A stretch of 64,000 nucleotides of DNA from Erpobdella octoculata (taxonomy: Eukaryota; Annelida; Clitellata; Hirudinida; Erpobdellidae), in the NCBI GenBank assembly GCA_963978895.1, contig OZ022242.1, positions 18,505,477-18,569,476 on the forward strand, read 5' to 3'. The translations under genes were made by a program, and so were the position numbers. Below are positions 1 through 13,559 of this stretch, in pieces (position 1 is the first letter of the stretch; the number at the start of each line of letters is the position of its first letter). The notes below the pieces were generated by a model. The model was not told where the DNA came from, ran no database searches, and was given only the letters and a program-made list of their open reading frames with translations.

Positions 1-540
1 TATTGTGATTACAAATATATAATTATTATTACGGAAAAATAATTAAAAACACTGAAAATATTTCTTGCCGCTATTCTCCATATTTATAAAACAATTTAAA
101 AAAAATTACTTATTTTAAAAAAAAAATATGAATTAATTTGTGTGCCTTAATTGAAAACTATCGCGTTTAACATTCTATGAAGAACAGTTCAGACTTGAAT
201 AAACTTAAATTTTGTTTTTGTAAATAATGTTATTTTGACTGCGTGAATACTATTTTTTGTGTTACTTTTGCTAATAATTGTTTTTTAGGCGCTGTAAATA
301 TTTCTTGTCTGCGCTATAAATACTACTTTCTGTTTGACTTCGCTATTCATAGTTTTTGTTGCTGTTCTCTTGCGCGTTTCGTGAGTTTTCCGAGTGAATT
401 TTATTGTCAAAAATTAATAAACTGCTTGGATCATTAAATTTGATTTATTATTGTGATTACAAATATATAATTATTATTACGGAAAAATAATTAAAAACAC
501 TGAAAATATTTCTTGCCGCTATTCTCCATATTTACCGAAA
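1..540 (+). repeat. 448-bp-period direct repeat (family A), tandem arrangement
   Basis: The first 88 bases recur almost exactly at about 449-536, so the segment is a tandem repeat with a period of about 448 bp. Both copies run through the words TATTGTGATTAC and TATTCTCCATATTTA. The interior (about 90-445) is found again in reverse orientation at about 17800-18180, inside an element with terminal inverted repeats (17731-18441). The ORF at 243-437 lies inside this repeat and resembles no known protein. Confidence 0.8.
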
Positions 541-1340
<800 letters not shown>

Positions 1341-1587
1341 CATATACTTGCCCATGTTTTAGAAGGTTTTCTATCGTTTTTAAATGCTTTTATTTAACTT
1401 CACTCGTCTCTCTGTTTGTTGTTGGTTAGTTTGTCTGTGTTGATCAAATCTAGGTCAAGTGTATTCATTGGTTTGCTTTTCTGCGATGATCAAATATAGG
1501 ATAAGTAGGCGTGGCCAAATGTATTCAAATGTGTATAGTGAAATGCGTCGGGGTGGGTAAAATGCAGATCGCGGACTTATATTTAAA

Positions 1588-1905
1588 TAAATGTTAACGA
1601 AAAATTTAGATTATTTTGTTATTTTATTTATTATTAATTACAACTAAAATTTAACCGAATACGTTATTTACTGAATCTTGGTTATTTATTAAGCCAAATA
1701 GTTTTGGTTGCTAAGGTGACGAGTTTTTTTCATTATATGAATTAAATGTTAACGAAAAATTTATAAAAATTTTTTATTTTATTTATTAACAATTTAATAT
1801 AAATACATATTCACAAAAATTCAACCGAAAACGTTATTTACTGAATTTTGGTTATTTTTTTAATAGTTAAATAGTTTCGGTTGCTAAGGTGACGAGTTTT
1901 TTTCA
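1588..1905. repeat. Two-copy tandem duplication, unit about 160 bp
   Basis: Two consecutive units each begin near AAATGTTAACGAAAAATTTA and end near GGTGACGAGTTTTTTTCAT, with scattered substitutions. A related flank, GAAAYGCGTCGGGG, occurs just before (about 1541) and after (about 1911), which suggests a longer array now reduced to two units. Confidence 0.75.
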
Positions 1906-2199
1906 TGTATGAAACGCGTCGGGGGTGCGTAATAAAATTCAAATCGTTAATTACGTAATAAAATGCAAATTTAGTTTACGTAACAACGTTTGAAGGCTTC
2001 AAGCAGGTTTTAGCAAATCTATTTTACGTTTTATGGGCTAAAAGAAGTTAGGAAAGAATTAAAAAGAGAAAATGAGCGAGAGCAAGCGCCTGAATTATCG
2101 AGATATAAACAGCTCAACTCAAAAGCATTTCTTAAAAAAATTTATTTTTTATCTTTACTTGTTCTCTCTTGCTCTTAGAAAGCGGACTGTCAGATGTTG

Positions 2200-3231
2200 C
2201 AGGGTTGTCCAGCCTTCATGCTATTGTGGGCCACATAAAAAATGTTTAGACCCCTGGTGGGCCAAGCAAATTTTAGCACTTAATATTGCATAATTGTATG
2301 TCATATAAAACGTTTATAAAATATGACTATATATATATAAGACAATTATAAGTGTTAACCAAGAAATAAAAAAAACACTTAGGTGGTAACTGCTATAAAC
2401 AGCTGTATTACTATAATATTCTTTAACATAGTGTTATAGTGTTTCAGTTCAAGTTTAGTAGTAAGTAAGTATTCTACTGACTAGGACTAGTGACAGTCAT
2501 TCGATTGATTCTGTTCAATTTCAATCTAATGATCCATTCTATTCTATTGAATGAAGTCTTTCTAATTTAGTGCGAGCACTGTGGACAAAGTTTTTCTCTA
2601 ACAATACCAGCAATGTCAACATCAATGCTTGTGGTGCCTAGTCGGATACAAAAAACGAGAGTGTCATCGTGGAGCCTGTTTTTGACTTGACATGTTTCAT
2701 GATGGAGAACGCTGCTTCACTGATGTAGGTGCTTCCAAATGTAGAGCACATCTTTAAAACAAAAGTACCTACGTAAAGTTGGAAAACGATCATGGCTGAC
2801 CAGTTTCCAAAATTATTCCTACATAAACTTCTTGCTCAGTAGAAATGAATCGGTCTGCAGCTCACAAAGTTCAAGCTGAAAGCTCGGATGTTGATTCTCA
2901 ATAGATGCACCCATTGGATTACTGAACAATGCTATGTCGCCTCTAAGGTTCTCGAAATCTGAAAATCTGGTTGAGAACTCGTTGATTAACGTACCAACGA
3001 TATCAGCATGCGAACAAAAATCTGCGTGATCAATCATTTCAGTAAGTTGAAAACATGATGGAAAGTAAGTTACATCATTATTCCGCACACATGTGTGGAA
3101 TAGATCAAGTTTCTTGCGAAAACATTCGACATGCTCAACAGTGCTGCAAAAAATGCAAACTCGGTGGCGGGCCGGATGAAACTGTCCGGCGGGCCGGATC
3201 TGGCCAGCGGGCCGCCAGTTGGACAACCCTG
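2200..3231 (-). mobile_element. Decayed hAT transposon, GTF2IRD2-like transposase relic
   Basis: The ends are inverted: CAGGGTTGTCCAG at 2200 and the complement of CAGGGTTGTCCAAC ending at 3231. On the - strand an open stretch (3274-2819) reads like the C-terminal half of hAT transposases of the GTF2IRD2-like group, with RFSDFENL, LFSNP and a QLELCELQTDS segment; the relic continues with a stop and frame changes to about 2575 (FGSTYISEAAFSIMKHVKSK). The expected 8 bp target duplication is not recognisable. It is an internally deleted, inactive copy. Confidence 0.75.
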
Positions 3232-3566
3232 TAGTAACAAAATTACATTGTAACGTTTCATCGACTACTTTCATTACTTGTTATTTTATTATAAATAAAC
3301 ATTTAAAACATAACATCGGTTAAAGAACAAACAGAAAAGTTCGATGAAACAAAACATTTTTCATGGAATTATCCTACAATTACTTTAAACATAGATGTGA
3401 TTATTTGTATAGAGGCCACAGATTACAAAAATATTAGTGCTAAAGAGCGTATATTTGTTTATCATGATTTTAAAATGTGGTATTATTTTGTGCATTTGAC
3501 ATAGTAGTGATAAGGTCTATTTATCCGATAATCCTCACTTGTTTAAAACCTAGGGATTTGGCTTTC

Positions 3567-3570
<4 letters not shown>

Positions 3571-3641
<71 letters not shown>
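3571..3641. repeat. (TA)n microsatellite
   Basis: About 70 bases of TA repeat. A 30 bp direct repeat (GTAAGTAAAGACTGCAGACA and following bases) occurs soon after, at about 3688 and 3782. Confidence 0.95.
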
Positions 3642-3643
<2 letters not shown>

Positions 3644-3829
3644 TAACGGTTACGTATCCGCTTTAGCGATGTGTTCTATCTGATTACGTAAGTAAAGACT
3701 GCAGACACTCGATTACTTAACTTGAATTTATTACTATGCGATATTACACAAACTCTGAGTTTGGCAATTCAGACATTTTTTGTAAGTAAAGACTGCAGAC
3801 ACTCGATTACTTTTGACGGAAACATTTTT

Positions 3830-5228
3830 AACTGTTTATACTTACACTTTATTAGTTTATCTACTCTACTTATATGACAATTGTTAAATATTAAAACCGA
3901 CCGTTTTGTTTTTAGTCGATTTTAAATGTATACGAAAGGGTACGTTTTGTTTTCTAGCGCAGCAAAAATTTAATTTTAAATGGTTGATAAAATTATTTCA
4001 CAGAATTAAAATGTTTTTACTATAAAGTTAACAAAATAATATGCAATTTAAAAAAATTGTAATTATTTTATAAGAATATAAACACTCATCAAACGAAAGC
4101 AAATCTTGAAGCGCATTTTTTTTATTACAACTTTCATCTCGAGTGTGTATTTGGAACATAATTGTATTATATTTTAATGCAATTTTAAAAATTTTGAATA
4201 AAATAAAAAAAGTCCAAAAATAACAATGTAACCAAAAACAGAGTTTGGTAGGTAAACAAAATTAAACGAAACGAAAACAATTCATTAAAGATTTCTTGTG
4301 GTGATGTGCGCGATTTGTGGCGATGACAGCCATTTGATTGAAGGCTGTTGCTGTTGTGATGTTTGTAAAATATTAAAACATTTCAAATTTGAGGGAGATA
4401 AACAATCAAATAATTTTAGAATTTCAAAGCTTTTCATCTTGAAAAAATTCTGCTCATATAAAAAAATTTTGAGAGCCGGAGCCGCCAGATATTTTCGGCT
4501 CTGGGTCCGGCTCTGGCTCCCTCAAAAATTAGCGGCTCCGGCTCGGCTCCGCAAACCTGATAGCATTCCAATGCGGCCACGGAGATACAGCAGATTTATC
4601 ATCTTAAATAGCTTTATTACTATTACGCTGGAGGACGCTATTTCGTTACGCCAAATTCAAACATTCAGCTGCGCTTCTCTAGACACGCCATCGTTGATAG
4701 TTGATATTATTGAGCCTTTGAATTTTTGAAAAAGGCGCGATGCAAGTTTGTTTGTTTAATTGATTGATCGTAGATACTACTCGATAAGATTTATTATTCA
4801 ATCAATTCAACAGAGTTAAAACAACAATAAATACTATTAGAAAAAAATAATATTTACCATTTTTTTGCATACATATGCATTTGTTGGAGCCCCTCTTCCC
4901 TTCCCATACGCATTTATATGCAAAACATTTATTTTGTACACTCCCCCCTCGGTGCATACGTAATATATGGATGACCCCATAGCAGTTTTACCTCTCGTTG
5001 CCACTGAGAACCTCCGGGGCAATAGAACCAACCCAATAGAATAGAGACATATATGGTGTGAATGCTTAAAGTTATTTACTTTTATTTTTAACTTATTTAA
5101 ATTATTTTGCTATCAATAACTTTGTATATGTCCACTGTATCGACCTATCAAGCCTATGCCACACTGGACATTAATATAATATAATAGAATAAAAATTACT
5201 CTTGGCTGTCTTTTTGGTTTTGATTCAG
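3830..5228. other. AT-rich stretch upstream of recognised ATG12 exons
   Basis: No convincing gene. The short ORF at 4298-4729 has no recognisable domain. A GC-rich patch at about 4470-4560 repeats GGCTCCGGCTC-type words and looks like the end of a DNA transposon. The missing first coding exon of ATG12 should lie in or before this stretch, but I could not identify it. Confidence 0.5.
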
Positions 5229-8200
5229 TCATTGTCGTCTTGCAAGCAGTTGGAGATACTCCACTGGTAAAGAAAAGAAAAATTTTAGTAGAGAAGGAGA
5301 AGGATATTGCCTACATACTGAGCTGTATTAACACCTTTCTAAAATGCAAGAAGGGAGAGTCCCTTGTGAGTACTTATTTTCTTTTTATTTTGGCCTAATA
5401 TTTGTTTTTCTTTGTAGAAACTAATATAAAGATAGGATAGTTTTCAGACTAATTTTAATTACAGTGCTTATATCAACTCACTTAGTGTAATGTATAGGGC
5501 TGTATTATTATTATTATTAATCATTTATTAATCGCTTAAAACAAAACAAATTTTGATCAAAAGCGATCGCGTAGGGAAAGTAAGCTATTATAAAGAAAGC
5601 AAGTATGTTTTTAATTTAATTTTAAATTCATGAAGAGTTGTGGATTCTCTAATAGATGTGGGTATTGCGTTCCAGGCTGTCGGTCCAGCAACGGAGAATG
5701 CTCTGTCTGAGAAGGCGCGATGAGTCCGAGGGACAGTAAGATCCCGTCGGGAGGAGGAGCGAAGTCTCTGTCTGCCTGGGCAATCAGAGCATAGAATGAG
5801 GGACTCTAGTAGATATACTGGAGAGCGATTATTGAAGATTTTATAGATTAGAAGACAGAGCTTGAAGATGATCCTGGAGGAAATAGGAAGCCAACATAGT
5901 TGGCGTAAGATTGGCGAGATATGATCCCGGCGAGAAGCATGAGCCACCAGACGAGCGGCTGAATGAAGAACAGAGGTGTAGGGCGAAGAGTCTTAGCTGG
6001 AAGTCGTGCGAGGACAGCATTACAGTAGTCCAGTCTTGAGAGAACAAGTGCTTGGACGATAGTTTTAAGAGAGTAGTGGTCGAGAGACGGTCTAATTTGA
6101 TGAATACGGCGAAGATGAAAGAAACTAGCTCGAGCAACTGATGAGACATAGGGGGACAAGCATAAGAAGCTGTCAAATAGAACTCCAAGGCTGCGGACCA
6201 TCGATACAGGAGAAATTGTTGTGTTTGCATCCAGGGTCAGGGAACGGTTTTCAAGGAAACAGGTGGAAGATCTTTTCCGATGAAGCCAGATAAGTTCCGT
6301 CTTAGCAGGATTCAAAGAAAGACGCATGGAGGCGCTCCATGATCCAATTTCAACAACGCATGCGGCAAGTCTAGTACAGGCAGTGGGGACATCATGAACA
6401 GTAGAGTGAGTGTAGAGTTGTGCGTCGTCGGCGTAGAGTTGGAGTGAGATGCCATGGGAGACTGCTATGTGGTAGATCTCAGTAGTATATAAAACAAAGA
6501 GTAGGGGTCCAAGAATGGAACCCTGCGGAACGCCAGAAAGAACTCTGGAGACCATCGACTCATCATCCCCCATTCGGACGACCGGATTTGAATTTTTAGA
6601 TCCTGCAGGAACCGGATTCCACGAAAAAAATGCATACTTTTCAATAGTACAAAATAGTTGTCCTGCATTAATTAACTTTGTAATTTTTTTAAAAACTTTT
6701 AAAAAATTTTTTTTAAAGCACAAGAAGTAACCAGTTAATATGTCACTATTCATCATTTCACAATAGTAAATATTCATGTTCACATACAGCCATATAGTGT
6801 AATGTTAATTTAAACCAAATTTCAAGTCAAAACAAACAATCAAAATATCATCACTGTCATACGGCATGCACTGTTGTTTCATAAGTATGTACGTTATATA
6901 AAATTCAGTCAGTAAATGGCTGTTGTTTTTTTTTTATACAAATAATGAGCTATTGATTTCGATAACTTAAATAAAAAATGGCTACCTGCTTTCTTTAAAT
7001 GTAAAAATATTTTTATCATAAATTATATATGCAGGCTGTTAAAATTACAGTCAATAAAGGTTTTGTATGTTTTAATTGAGGACAGAAACTATCTCCATAC
7101 AGGCAAGCACAGTGAAATCTACTAAAAAGATGTTTAAAGTATGCTAGAGGTCAAGCTTTTTTTAGCTTGTTGTATTGTCGTCTTTTTTTGCAAATGGAAG
7201 CTCAGTTCTGACCGTAATTTATCAGTCAAAATGTTTACTATTACCATTGATGGAACACGTGATTTGTCTAAAAAGACACCATGAAGAGGCCATTTGAATT
7301 TGTTGAGGGATTAATAGAAGTATTCACAACTATAGGCGGCAGTAGCCAGGGGCTGTGTGACTGAGATGAACCAATTTTAAGAAATCTGAAGCTTAAATAA
7401 TTGGTCGAAGTAAGGATGGTGCAAAAATGCATGGTCGAAGAATAGTTTGGTCTGCAAGTTAGTTAAGCAAAGGAAATTTATATCTAGTGTCAGACACACA
7501 CGACCTGTTGAAAAAGCGATGAAGAACTCTTCACAAGTCGCAGACAGTAAAACTTTTTGGGAAGAATTCTAGTGGATAAAATCATTGACAGATTCGCTAC
7601 TCTTTTAGCATTGTTATAGGAACCAAAAGGTGTAACAAGTGAAGTTGCTTGTAATTAACCCTATTTATTGTTGAAAATAATTTTGGAATATTAATGTTTG
7701 TTGTCTTTTTGTGTTCAACTTTTATGTTAAAATTATAAGAATTAATGCTACACATGCTATAAAAAATTAAAATTAAGCATCAATTATATGGCAGAGCACT
7801 TTATCTGAAGGTTAAATGTTAAATGAAATACTATAAAAATAGAATTGCTGGAGGCTTAGAAATGTAAGAAATACAAACTTTGAAAACCTTAAAAGAGGCC
7901 TCATGTTTTTACACACTTTAATTTAACTTGACTTCTCTGTCTATCTGTCGTCAAATTTTGCGATCGATTTTAAACTAACTTCCCGATGAAACATACCTCC
8001 GAACTGATTAACAATTGCATTCTATCAAATTTTCGGATTGATTGGACAAAATTTAATTAAATAATTATTTGTGATATTTTTGTCGAACTATTTATTTTCT
8101 ATGCTCGTTGTTTATGTAACAGAATGTGGCCTACACAATCGATTATATAAAAGTGTGTTTTTAAAAAACTTTGTTTTTTGATTCACTTGTTGTTTACAGT

Positions 8201-8515
8201 TTGTAAAATAATCTTATTGTTTTTAGTTTGTCTATATAAATCAACAATTTGCACCCTGTCTTGATACATCTCTTGGAACACTTTATGAGGTATGTCTGCA
8301 AAGATTAACTTTACTTGTTAGCTCAAATTATTTTTACTGAATTTTATGTTTTATGACTGGCTCATAACAATGTAGATGCATAATTTAGTTTGGTCTTTTC
8401 TTTATCACAACTATTTTTTTGGACATACTTATTTTCAACTTTTTAACACTTTTAGACTTATGGTTTTGATGGAAGTTTAGTCCTGCAGTACAGCAAAGGC
8501 CAAGCGTGGGGATGA
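5229..8515 (+). CDS. ATG12: Autophagy-related protein 12 (ubiquitin-like), last three exons
   Basis: ATG12 is a ubiquitin-like protein that is joined through its C-terminal glycine to ATG5 by ATG7 and ATG10; the conjugate promotes lipidation of ATG8/LC3 in autophagosome formation. Exons seen: 5229-5365, 8227-8289 and 8456-8515 (TGA), all with AG/GT borders and compatible phases. Together they encode about 85 residues, which is the ubiquitin-like domain. Diagnostic stretches are LQAVGDTPLVKKRK, FVYINQQFAPCLDTSLGTLYE and the end DGSLVLQYSKGQAWG, which closes with the conserved Trp-Gly. As in other ATG12 proteins, nothing follows the glycine, so no protease processing is needed. The first exon, with the start codon and the poorly conserved N-terminus, was not found. 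The first visible intron (2.9 kb) holds an antisense LINE fragment. A possible ATTAAA poly(A) signal lies at 8582. Confidence 0.93.
5501..6610 (-). mobile_element. 5'-truncated L2-like LINE fragment, antisense in ATG12 intron
   Basis: On the - strand, part of a reverse transcriptase is readable: LSGVPQGSILGPLLF, then the catalytic LYADDAQLY, then a thumb region ending SRLDYCNAVLARLP (in the frame 6783-5848). After a frameshift near 5950-5990 it continues as LRQLCWLPISSRI and AFSVAGPTAWNAIP (5947-5588), the usual C-terminal signature of L2/CR1-type LINEs. The 3' end runs into a (TTA)n tract at about 5501-5520. The endonuclease and the first part of the reverse transcriptase are missing, so the copy is dead. 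Confidence 0.85.
6611..8226. other. Rest of the ATG12 intron
   Basis: AT-rich with no supported gene. A short + strand stretch near 7230-7290 reads FTITIDGTRDLSKK, faintly like the start of a hAT/ZMYM-type transposase relic, but it is too short to call. Confidence 0.5.
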
Positions 8516-9729
8516 CTGGACGATTCAGCACTTTCTTCAATTTTTACAGAAATTTTGTATGGATCATGTTTATATGTATATATTAAATTTGTGTGTGATT
8601 GACTTTTCATTATTGTTGTAGTTTTGCTTAATTAATGCACATAACCGTACGAGCCAGGGGGACGGGGTTGTGCGGATTCAGGCAAAGATAACATGTCTTA
8701 AAATTCGGGCAAAACATTCTCGAAATTTTCCAACAACGTTCTTAAAATTTTTGAAAAATACCTGTGCCTACTACCCTAAATCATTAACTGTATTAGGAGG
8801 AAAAGAAGATTGTAGACAAATTTTGTTAAATGGTCTACGGACCCTCTAGGACTACTCTCTCAAGTCATCAGCTTTACAGGTGGAAAAGTCGAAGTTTATA
8901 GCCAAGTTTCATAGAAATGCTCCACGACTACCCCGGTTCCTGCCCTCCTTAATGCTTATAATAATTTTTACAATCATCTTTACTTATTTTATAAACGTCA
9001 TTCTTCAAGGTTAAAGGCACTCCACATGCCCCCAATTTTGTTTGATTGTTAGGTCTTCAACCAAAAATTAAAAGTAACATCAGATCCGATACGTTGTCTG
9101 GCTGGGCATCTCGATTTTTTCCTCTTAGTGATGTCCTTTCAGAAATACCACAAAAACGAATCCATCTAAAAACTAATGAAGAACGGAAATGCAGTATTAT
9201 CACCCTCAACTGGGCAGGGTCGTAGCTAACGTGCCCATCCACGGAGGGGTGTAACCGTCCCATTTTACCGACAAAGTTTTTTGTATTTTTAAAAAATGAA
9301 TTTTTGGTTTTATATATTGTTTATTTAAAAAACGCATAAAATTCGGTATTACTGCAACCCTAATGTTTTTATTGAATTGTAAAAAAACAGGCTAAAGAAT
9401 AAGGTTATTATACTCATTTTTTTCTTAGATTACATATATTTTGTATTAACATTTTAAAAATAACAATTTTGAGGATGAACGGGGCCCGGGTGAATCTTTT
9501 CTGGTGGACCTCTTATAGTTTTTATTACTATTATTATGCAGCTCAGACTTATGGAGATTAACCACCCAGCAAAAAATTCACAAGCGTGATCAGTCAATTA
9601 AGAAAATAAAAAGCTTATTGTAGTAGTCTGAAAATATTTATTCAAAATTTATTTTAAAAAATTGCAAATAAACACCAAATTACAATGAATAATAATACAA
9701 TTTGTAACGCACCATATGTCAATTGTTTG
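8516..9729. other. Intergenic stretch after ATG12
   Basis: No supported gene. GC-rich words such as GAGCCAGGGGGACGGGG (about 8650) and CGTAGCTAACGTGCC (about 9220) look like ends of old DNA transposons, but I could not pair them. Confidence 0.5.
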
Positions 9730-10480
9730 TATATAGTATACACAGGCACGATGAGGTTGCTATTGTAGATAGGCCCGGTTGAAGAGGAATCGACTCTTGA
9801 AAGACTCGACAGTCAGTGGGGTAGCGAAGGCTTTGCGGGTGCCAAAAGGCAAAACGAAGGACAACAATGTCACCAAATTTAGTCATTTTTTAACATGTAA
9901 AATGAACAAATTTTATTTTTTCACTATTTCACACAAGTGATTTCAAAAATATTCTTGAGCCCCGGATATAGCTCGGGCGCCCTCGGGAGCCCCGGTTTGG
10001 TTGTCCATTTGGGAAGACATTGGAACTTGGGGGCGCGTTTTTTATACCTGCCCCCGGGCGCCAGATACCCTTGCTACGCCACTGCCGACAGGTCGGTCAG
10101 ATCAGCCGGCAGATTGTTTCAGACAGAAGCAGCAGCATGGCAGAAGGCGCGACAAGCAAAATCCGCCCGCACCGCATACCTCGGCAACTGACATGCGGAG
10201 CTTGACCTGAGAGTTTTAGGTGCGACAAAATTCAGCAAGATATGCAGGCTTATTGGTCGTGATTGGCTTGAGCGTCAGGAGTGCGATCTTGAACCTGATT
10301 TGAGCCTCAATCGGAAGCCAGTGTAGTCCAGCCAAGACCGGGGGGTAATATGGTCACGCTTTCTGGTTCCAGTCACAACCCGAGCAAGAGCATTGAGGAC
10401 CCGTTGCAATGTGCCAAGATTACCAGCAGAAGCACAATTTAAGATAGAGTTGAAATAATCGAGCTTGGCCCCGACTACTA
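9730..10480 (-). mobile_element. Decayed L2-like LINE 3' fragment split by a MITE
   Basis: Read on the - strand, 10480-10085 has the broken remains of an L2-type C-terminus: a tract like HWLPIEAQIRFKIALLT, then a tract like AAASVWNNLPADL. The sequence is interrupted by a 263 bp MITE at 9821-10083 and continues on the far side at about 9820-9770 as VESFKSRFLFNRAYLQ, which is the expected next segment. The order of insertion is therefore LINE first, MITE second. Confidence 0.7.
9821..10083. mobile_element. hAT-type MITE with CAGTGG(G/C)GTAGC ends, copy 1
   Basis: The left end is CAGTGGGGTAGCG and the right end is the complement of CAGTGGCGTAGC. Flanking octamers TCGACAGT and CCGACAGG share six bases and are probably a worn 8 bp target duplication. 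The element sits inside an L2-like LINE. A second copy, in the opposite orientation, is at 44093-45417, where it is split by a MULE-type element. Confidence 0.75.
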
Positions 10481-10753
10481 AATTTTATTGTGGTTAAAAT
10501 TCGCTTTCCCTACTTCGGCAAAAGAAGAAAATAAAGTTGACGAATAACGGTTAGATAATGGGGGGTAAAATTTAAAATATCGCCCTGTACTATCTTTTAA
10601 GGGGGAATTTTTCAGACTTAACAAAGGCCCGGCAGCCGACTTACCATTTCAACCTATGTTTAATTTCCAGCTGTGGTGGGCCCTAAAACCAGCGGGGACC
10701 CAGGGCAAAATGCCCGCCAGCCCCCTCCCTCCCGACAGCCCTGCAACTGGATT

Positions 10754-12779
10754 CAGGGTTGATAACCACGGCTCTGGAGATAGCCGTACATTTTTAACTA
10801 GTATATAGTTTGTGTTGGACTAATAGACTCTATTAAATAGAGTATCCACAAACATAACAGAATGAGTCAGGATAAAGCTTGAAGGATCTACTAGTATCCC
10901 GCACCCCTAAAAAACTTTTAGTATGTTCTCGCACCCCCTACAAAGTAATATCTCATAAGAAGAAAGAAACAATTTATACTAGATTTGAGTAACATACTTA
11001 TTCAAGTTAAGTTTTAAATTATATAAAATGCGAGAAAAACACAACTAACACAAGAAAAAAGACAGTTATAACAAAGTCTATTACAAACAGTACAAAAAAA
11101 TTAAGTACTTCCGTGTAAGTGTAAATTAAAAATTGTAGAATTAAAATTTAATGATTTTTTTGCTGCTGTCTCTCAGATAGGATTTCGTCAAAACGAGGTA
11201 CTTTGTTGTTGCTGATAGCGATCCGCACGTTTGCCTGTGGATACAGGCGGTTTCTAGAATTTGTCTTCATTGACAAAAGAGAAATGAATCCAGACTCGCA
11301 TAAGTATGTTGTCGCAAAAGGGATGAGGACACTTAGTCAGGGCCGTAACCAGCTATGGGGCCGGGTGGCCCAGGCCCCCCAGTTTCAGAATTTCTTACAA
11401 TTTGGATAATATATCAAATGATGGAGAGCTGAAGGAAGATCTTATTGAACTGCGCAAAAATCGTGCTCTTGAAAGGCAATTTGAAACAGGACTTTGGAGG
11501 AGAACTGGAGTTCGGCCATGAATATTTTCCAAAGACTTTCACAAAAACCACTAGGTGCAGGGTCGTAACCAGGAATTTGAAAGTGGAGGCTCAAAAAATT
11601 TTTGGGTGGCACTGTATAAATTTTCTGTTCACATAAGTTGCACATACCAGTAATTTGACCCTCAAAATGTGCTTCACGCAAAAAAAAACAGATTAAGCGA
11701 CTGAAAATTGAATCTTATTCTACCATATTTAATTGAATTTGAAAATATTCTGAATCAACATAAAAACTTCCTGGAGCATGTAAATAAAACAATAATACAA
11801 TATTTAAAAACAATTATAATTTACACGGGAAAACTTTATAAAAAAAACACATCACATGGGTCATAATGTCAGAGTGATATATTATCCAAATTGTAAGAAA
11901 TTCTGAAATTTTCCTTTCTTCAGCTGAAAAATATCCATCAAACAATTTTGACAAGATTTCCAAATGAGCCACAGTGTCTTCATGCACATAAGGAATTATG
12001 GTTTCATGATCATCAACCATTTCTTCAAGTCGTTTGAAAATAAAAACTCATCTTACAATGGAAAATTTGAAAAATTACCTCTTTACACCCGTCGGAGCCA
12101 AAGAGGTAACTTTTCTTTGAAAGCATTCAACTTTTCTCAACATTTCAAAATGTTTATCTTTTTCCCTTGAAGAGTTACACTCAAATCAGCCATGTAAGCC
12201 AGCATTTGCATAAAATTTTGTGGTTCAAGTTTGCCAAACAGATCACAGTCAGGTTCCCTCTGAAAAACTTTTGTCTCCGCATTTCAAAGAAGCGGTTAAA
12301 GCTCGCCCTCGTGAAAACCAGCGGACTTCCGTGTGGAAAAGCAAATCTGTGTGTTCACTTCCAAGATCTTTACAAAAGGACTCAAAGATGCGGTGGTTCA
12401 GAGACGGCACCTAATCCAGTTGATGATTTTCACAGAAGTTTCTAGTACTTTTTTCAACTTTGAAGGCAATGTTTTTCCTGCCAAAGCATGACGATGAAAA
12501 AAACAATGGATTACTCGAAAACGTGGTATCTCCCTCTTCATCACTGCAGAAAATTCAGATTTATTCCCCAGCACCTTGTTTAAAATTATAGGTTTATTAA
12601 ATTGATGATTGTATGTATCATTTTACTTCTATCCCGTTTTTCCGCATTTCAGTATCATTACTTTGGGTAACTTAAGAAAGAGTCACAGTCACTTTTTTCC
12701 CTGCTGGTTAAGTTTCGCACCCTCTGAAATTTTATCTTACAACCCCTGGAGTGAGAGCACCCCTAGTTGGGAACCCTTG
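10754..12779 (-). mobile_element. Decayed hAT transposon, ZBED5/SCND3-like transposase relic
   Basis: The ends look like imperfect hAT inverted repeats (CAGGGTTGATAACC at the left; complement of CAAGGGTTCCCAAC at the right), with subterminal GCACCCC words on both sides. On the - strand, at about 12480-12290, the sequence reads NFCENHQLD, a stop, then ESFCKDLGSEHTDLLFHTEV and RWFSRGRAL; further on (12020-11814) it reads like the ZBED5/SCND3 segment ending EERKISEFL. Many stops and shifts show it is dead. GC-rich insertions near 11338 and 11560 (GGGTCGTAACCAG type) look like nested MITE ends. Confidence 0.65.
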
Positions 12780-12825
12780 TACTAGACATATTTATTCCTA
12801 AATAATACCAGGGGCGCAGTCAGAA

Positions 12826-12856
12826 ATTTTTTTCGGGGGGGGGGGGGGGGCTGCGT
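12826..12856. repeat. Poly-G tract next to a transposon-like end
   Basis: The word GGGGCGCAGTCAGAAATTTT leads into about 17 G residues. This type of end is common in DNA transposons of marine invertebrates, but I could not find its partner with confidence. Confidence 0.5.
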
Positions 12857-13125
12857 GGAGAAACTGAGTAATAGGGAGTTTTACTGAGAAATTTACGACC
12901 CATAAAAGTCAATGCTTAACAAAAATTTCAGCAATTATTAGTAATAACAAACCATAAGACATTAATTTGGAACAGTAAATTACAATAGGAAATTCAGTCG
13001 ACGTTTTTTCTGTGAAAAATGTTAATGTCGCATTTGATGGTCATCTAGGCAAGCCCGTTCAGCTTAGTCTGGCCCATTGTTGTGCGTAGATAAAATTTGA
13101 AAAGGATCTCTCAGCTGAGTATGTT

Positions 13126-13131
13126 TGTATG

Positions 13132-13165
<34 letters not shown>

Positions 13166-13552
13166 TGTATGTATGTATGTATGTATGTATGTATGTATGT
13201 ATGTATGTATGTATGTATGTATGTATGTATGTATGTATGTATGTATGTATGTATGTATGTATGTATGTATGTATGTATGTATGTATGTATGTATGTATGT
13301 ATGTATGTATGTATGTATGTATGTATGTATGTATGTATGTATGTATGTATGTATGTATGTATGTATGTATGTATGTATGTATGTATGTATGTATGTATGT
13401 ATGTATGTATGTATGTATGTATGTATGTATGTATGTATGTATGTATGTATGTATGTATGTATGTATGTATGTATGTATGTATGTATGTATGTATGTATGT
13501 ATGTATGTATGTATGTATGTATGTATGTATGAATGTATGTATGTATGTATGT
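13126..13552. repeat. (TATG)n microsatellite, about 425 bp
   Basis: A very long, almost perfect tetranucleotide tract with a single GAATG variant near 13531. Because four bases do not divide by three and no repeat frame contains a stop, all forward and several reverse frames stay open; the 135-230-residue ORFs reported here are artefacts. Confidence 0.98.
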
Positions 13553-13559
13553 AGAATCG

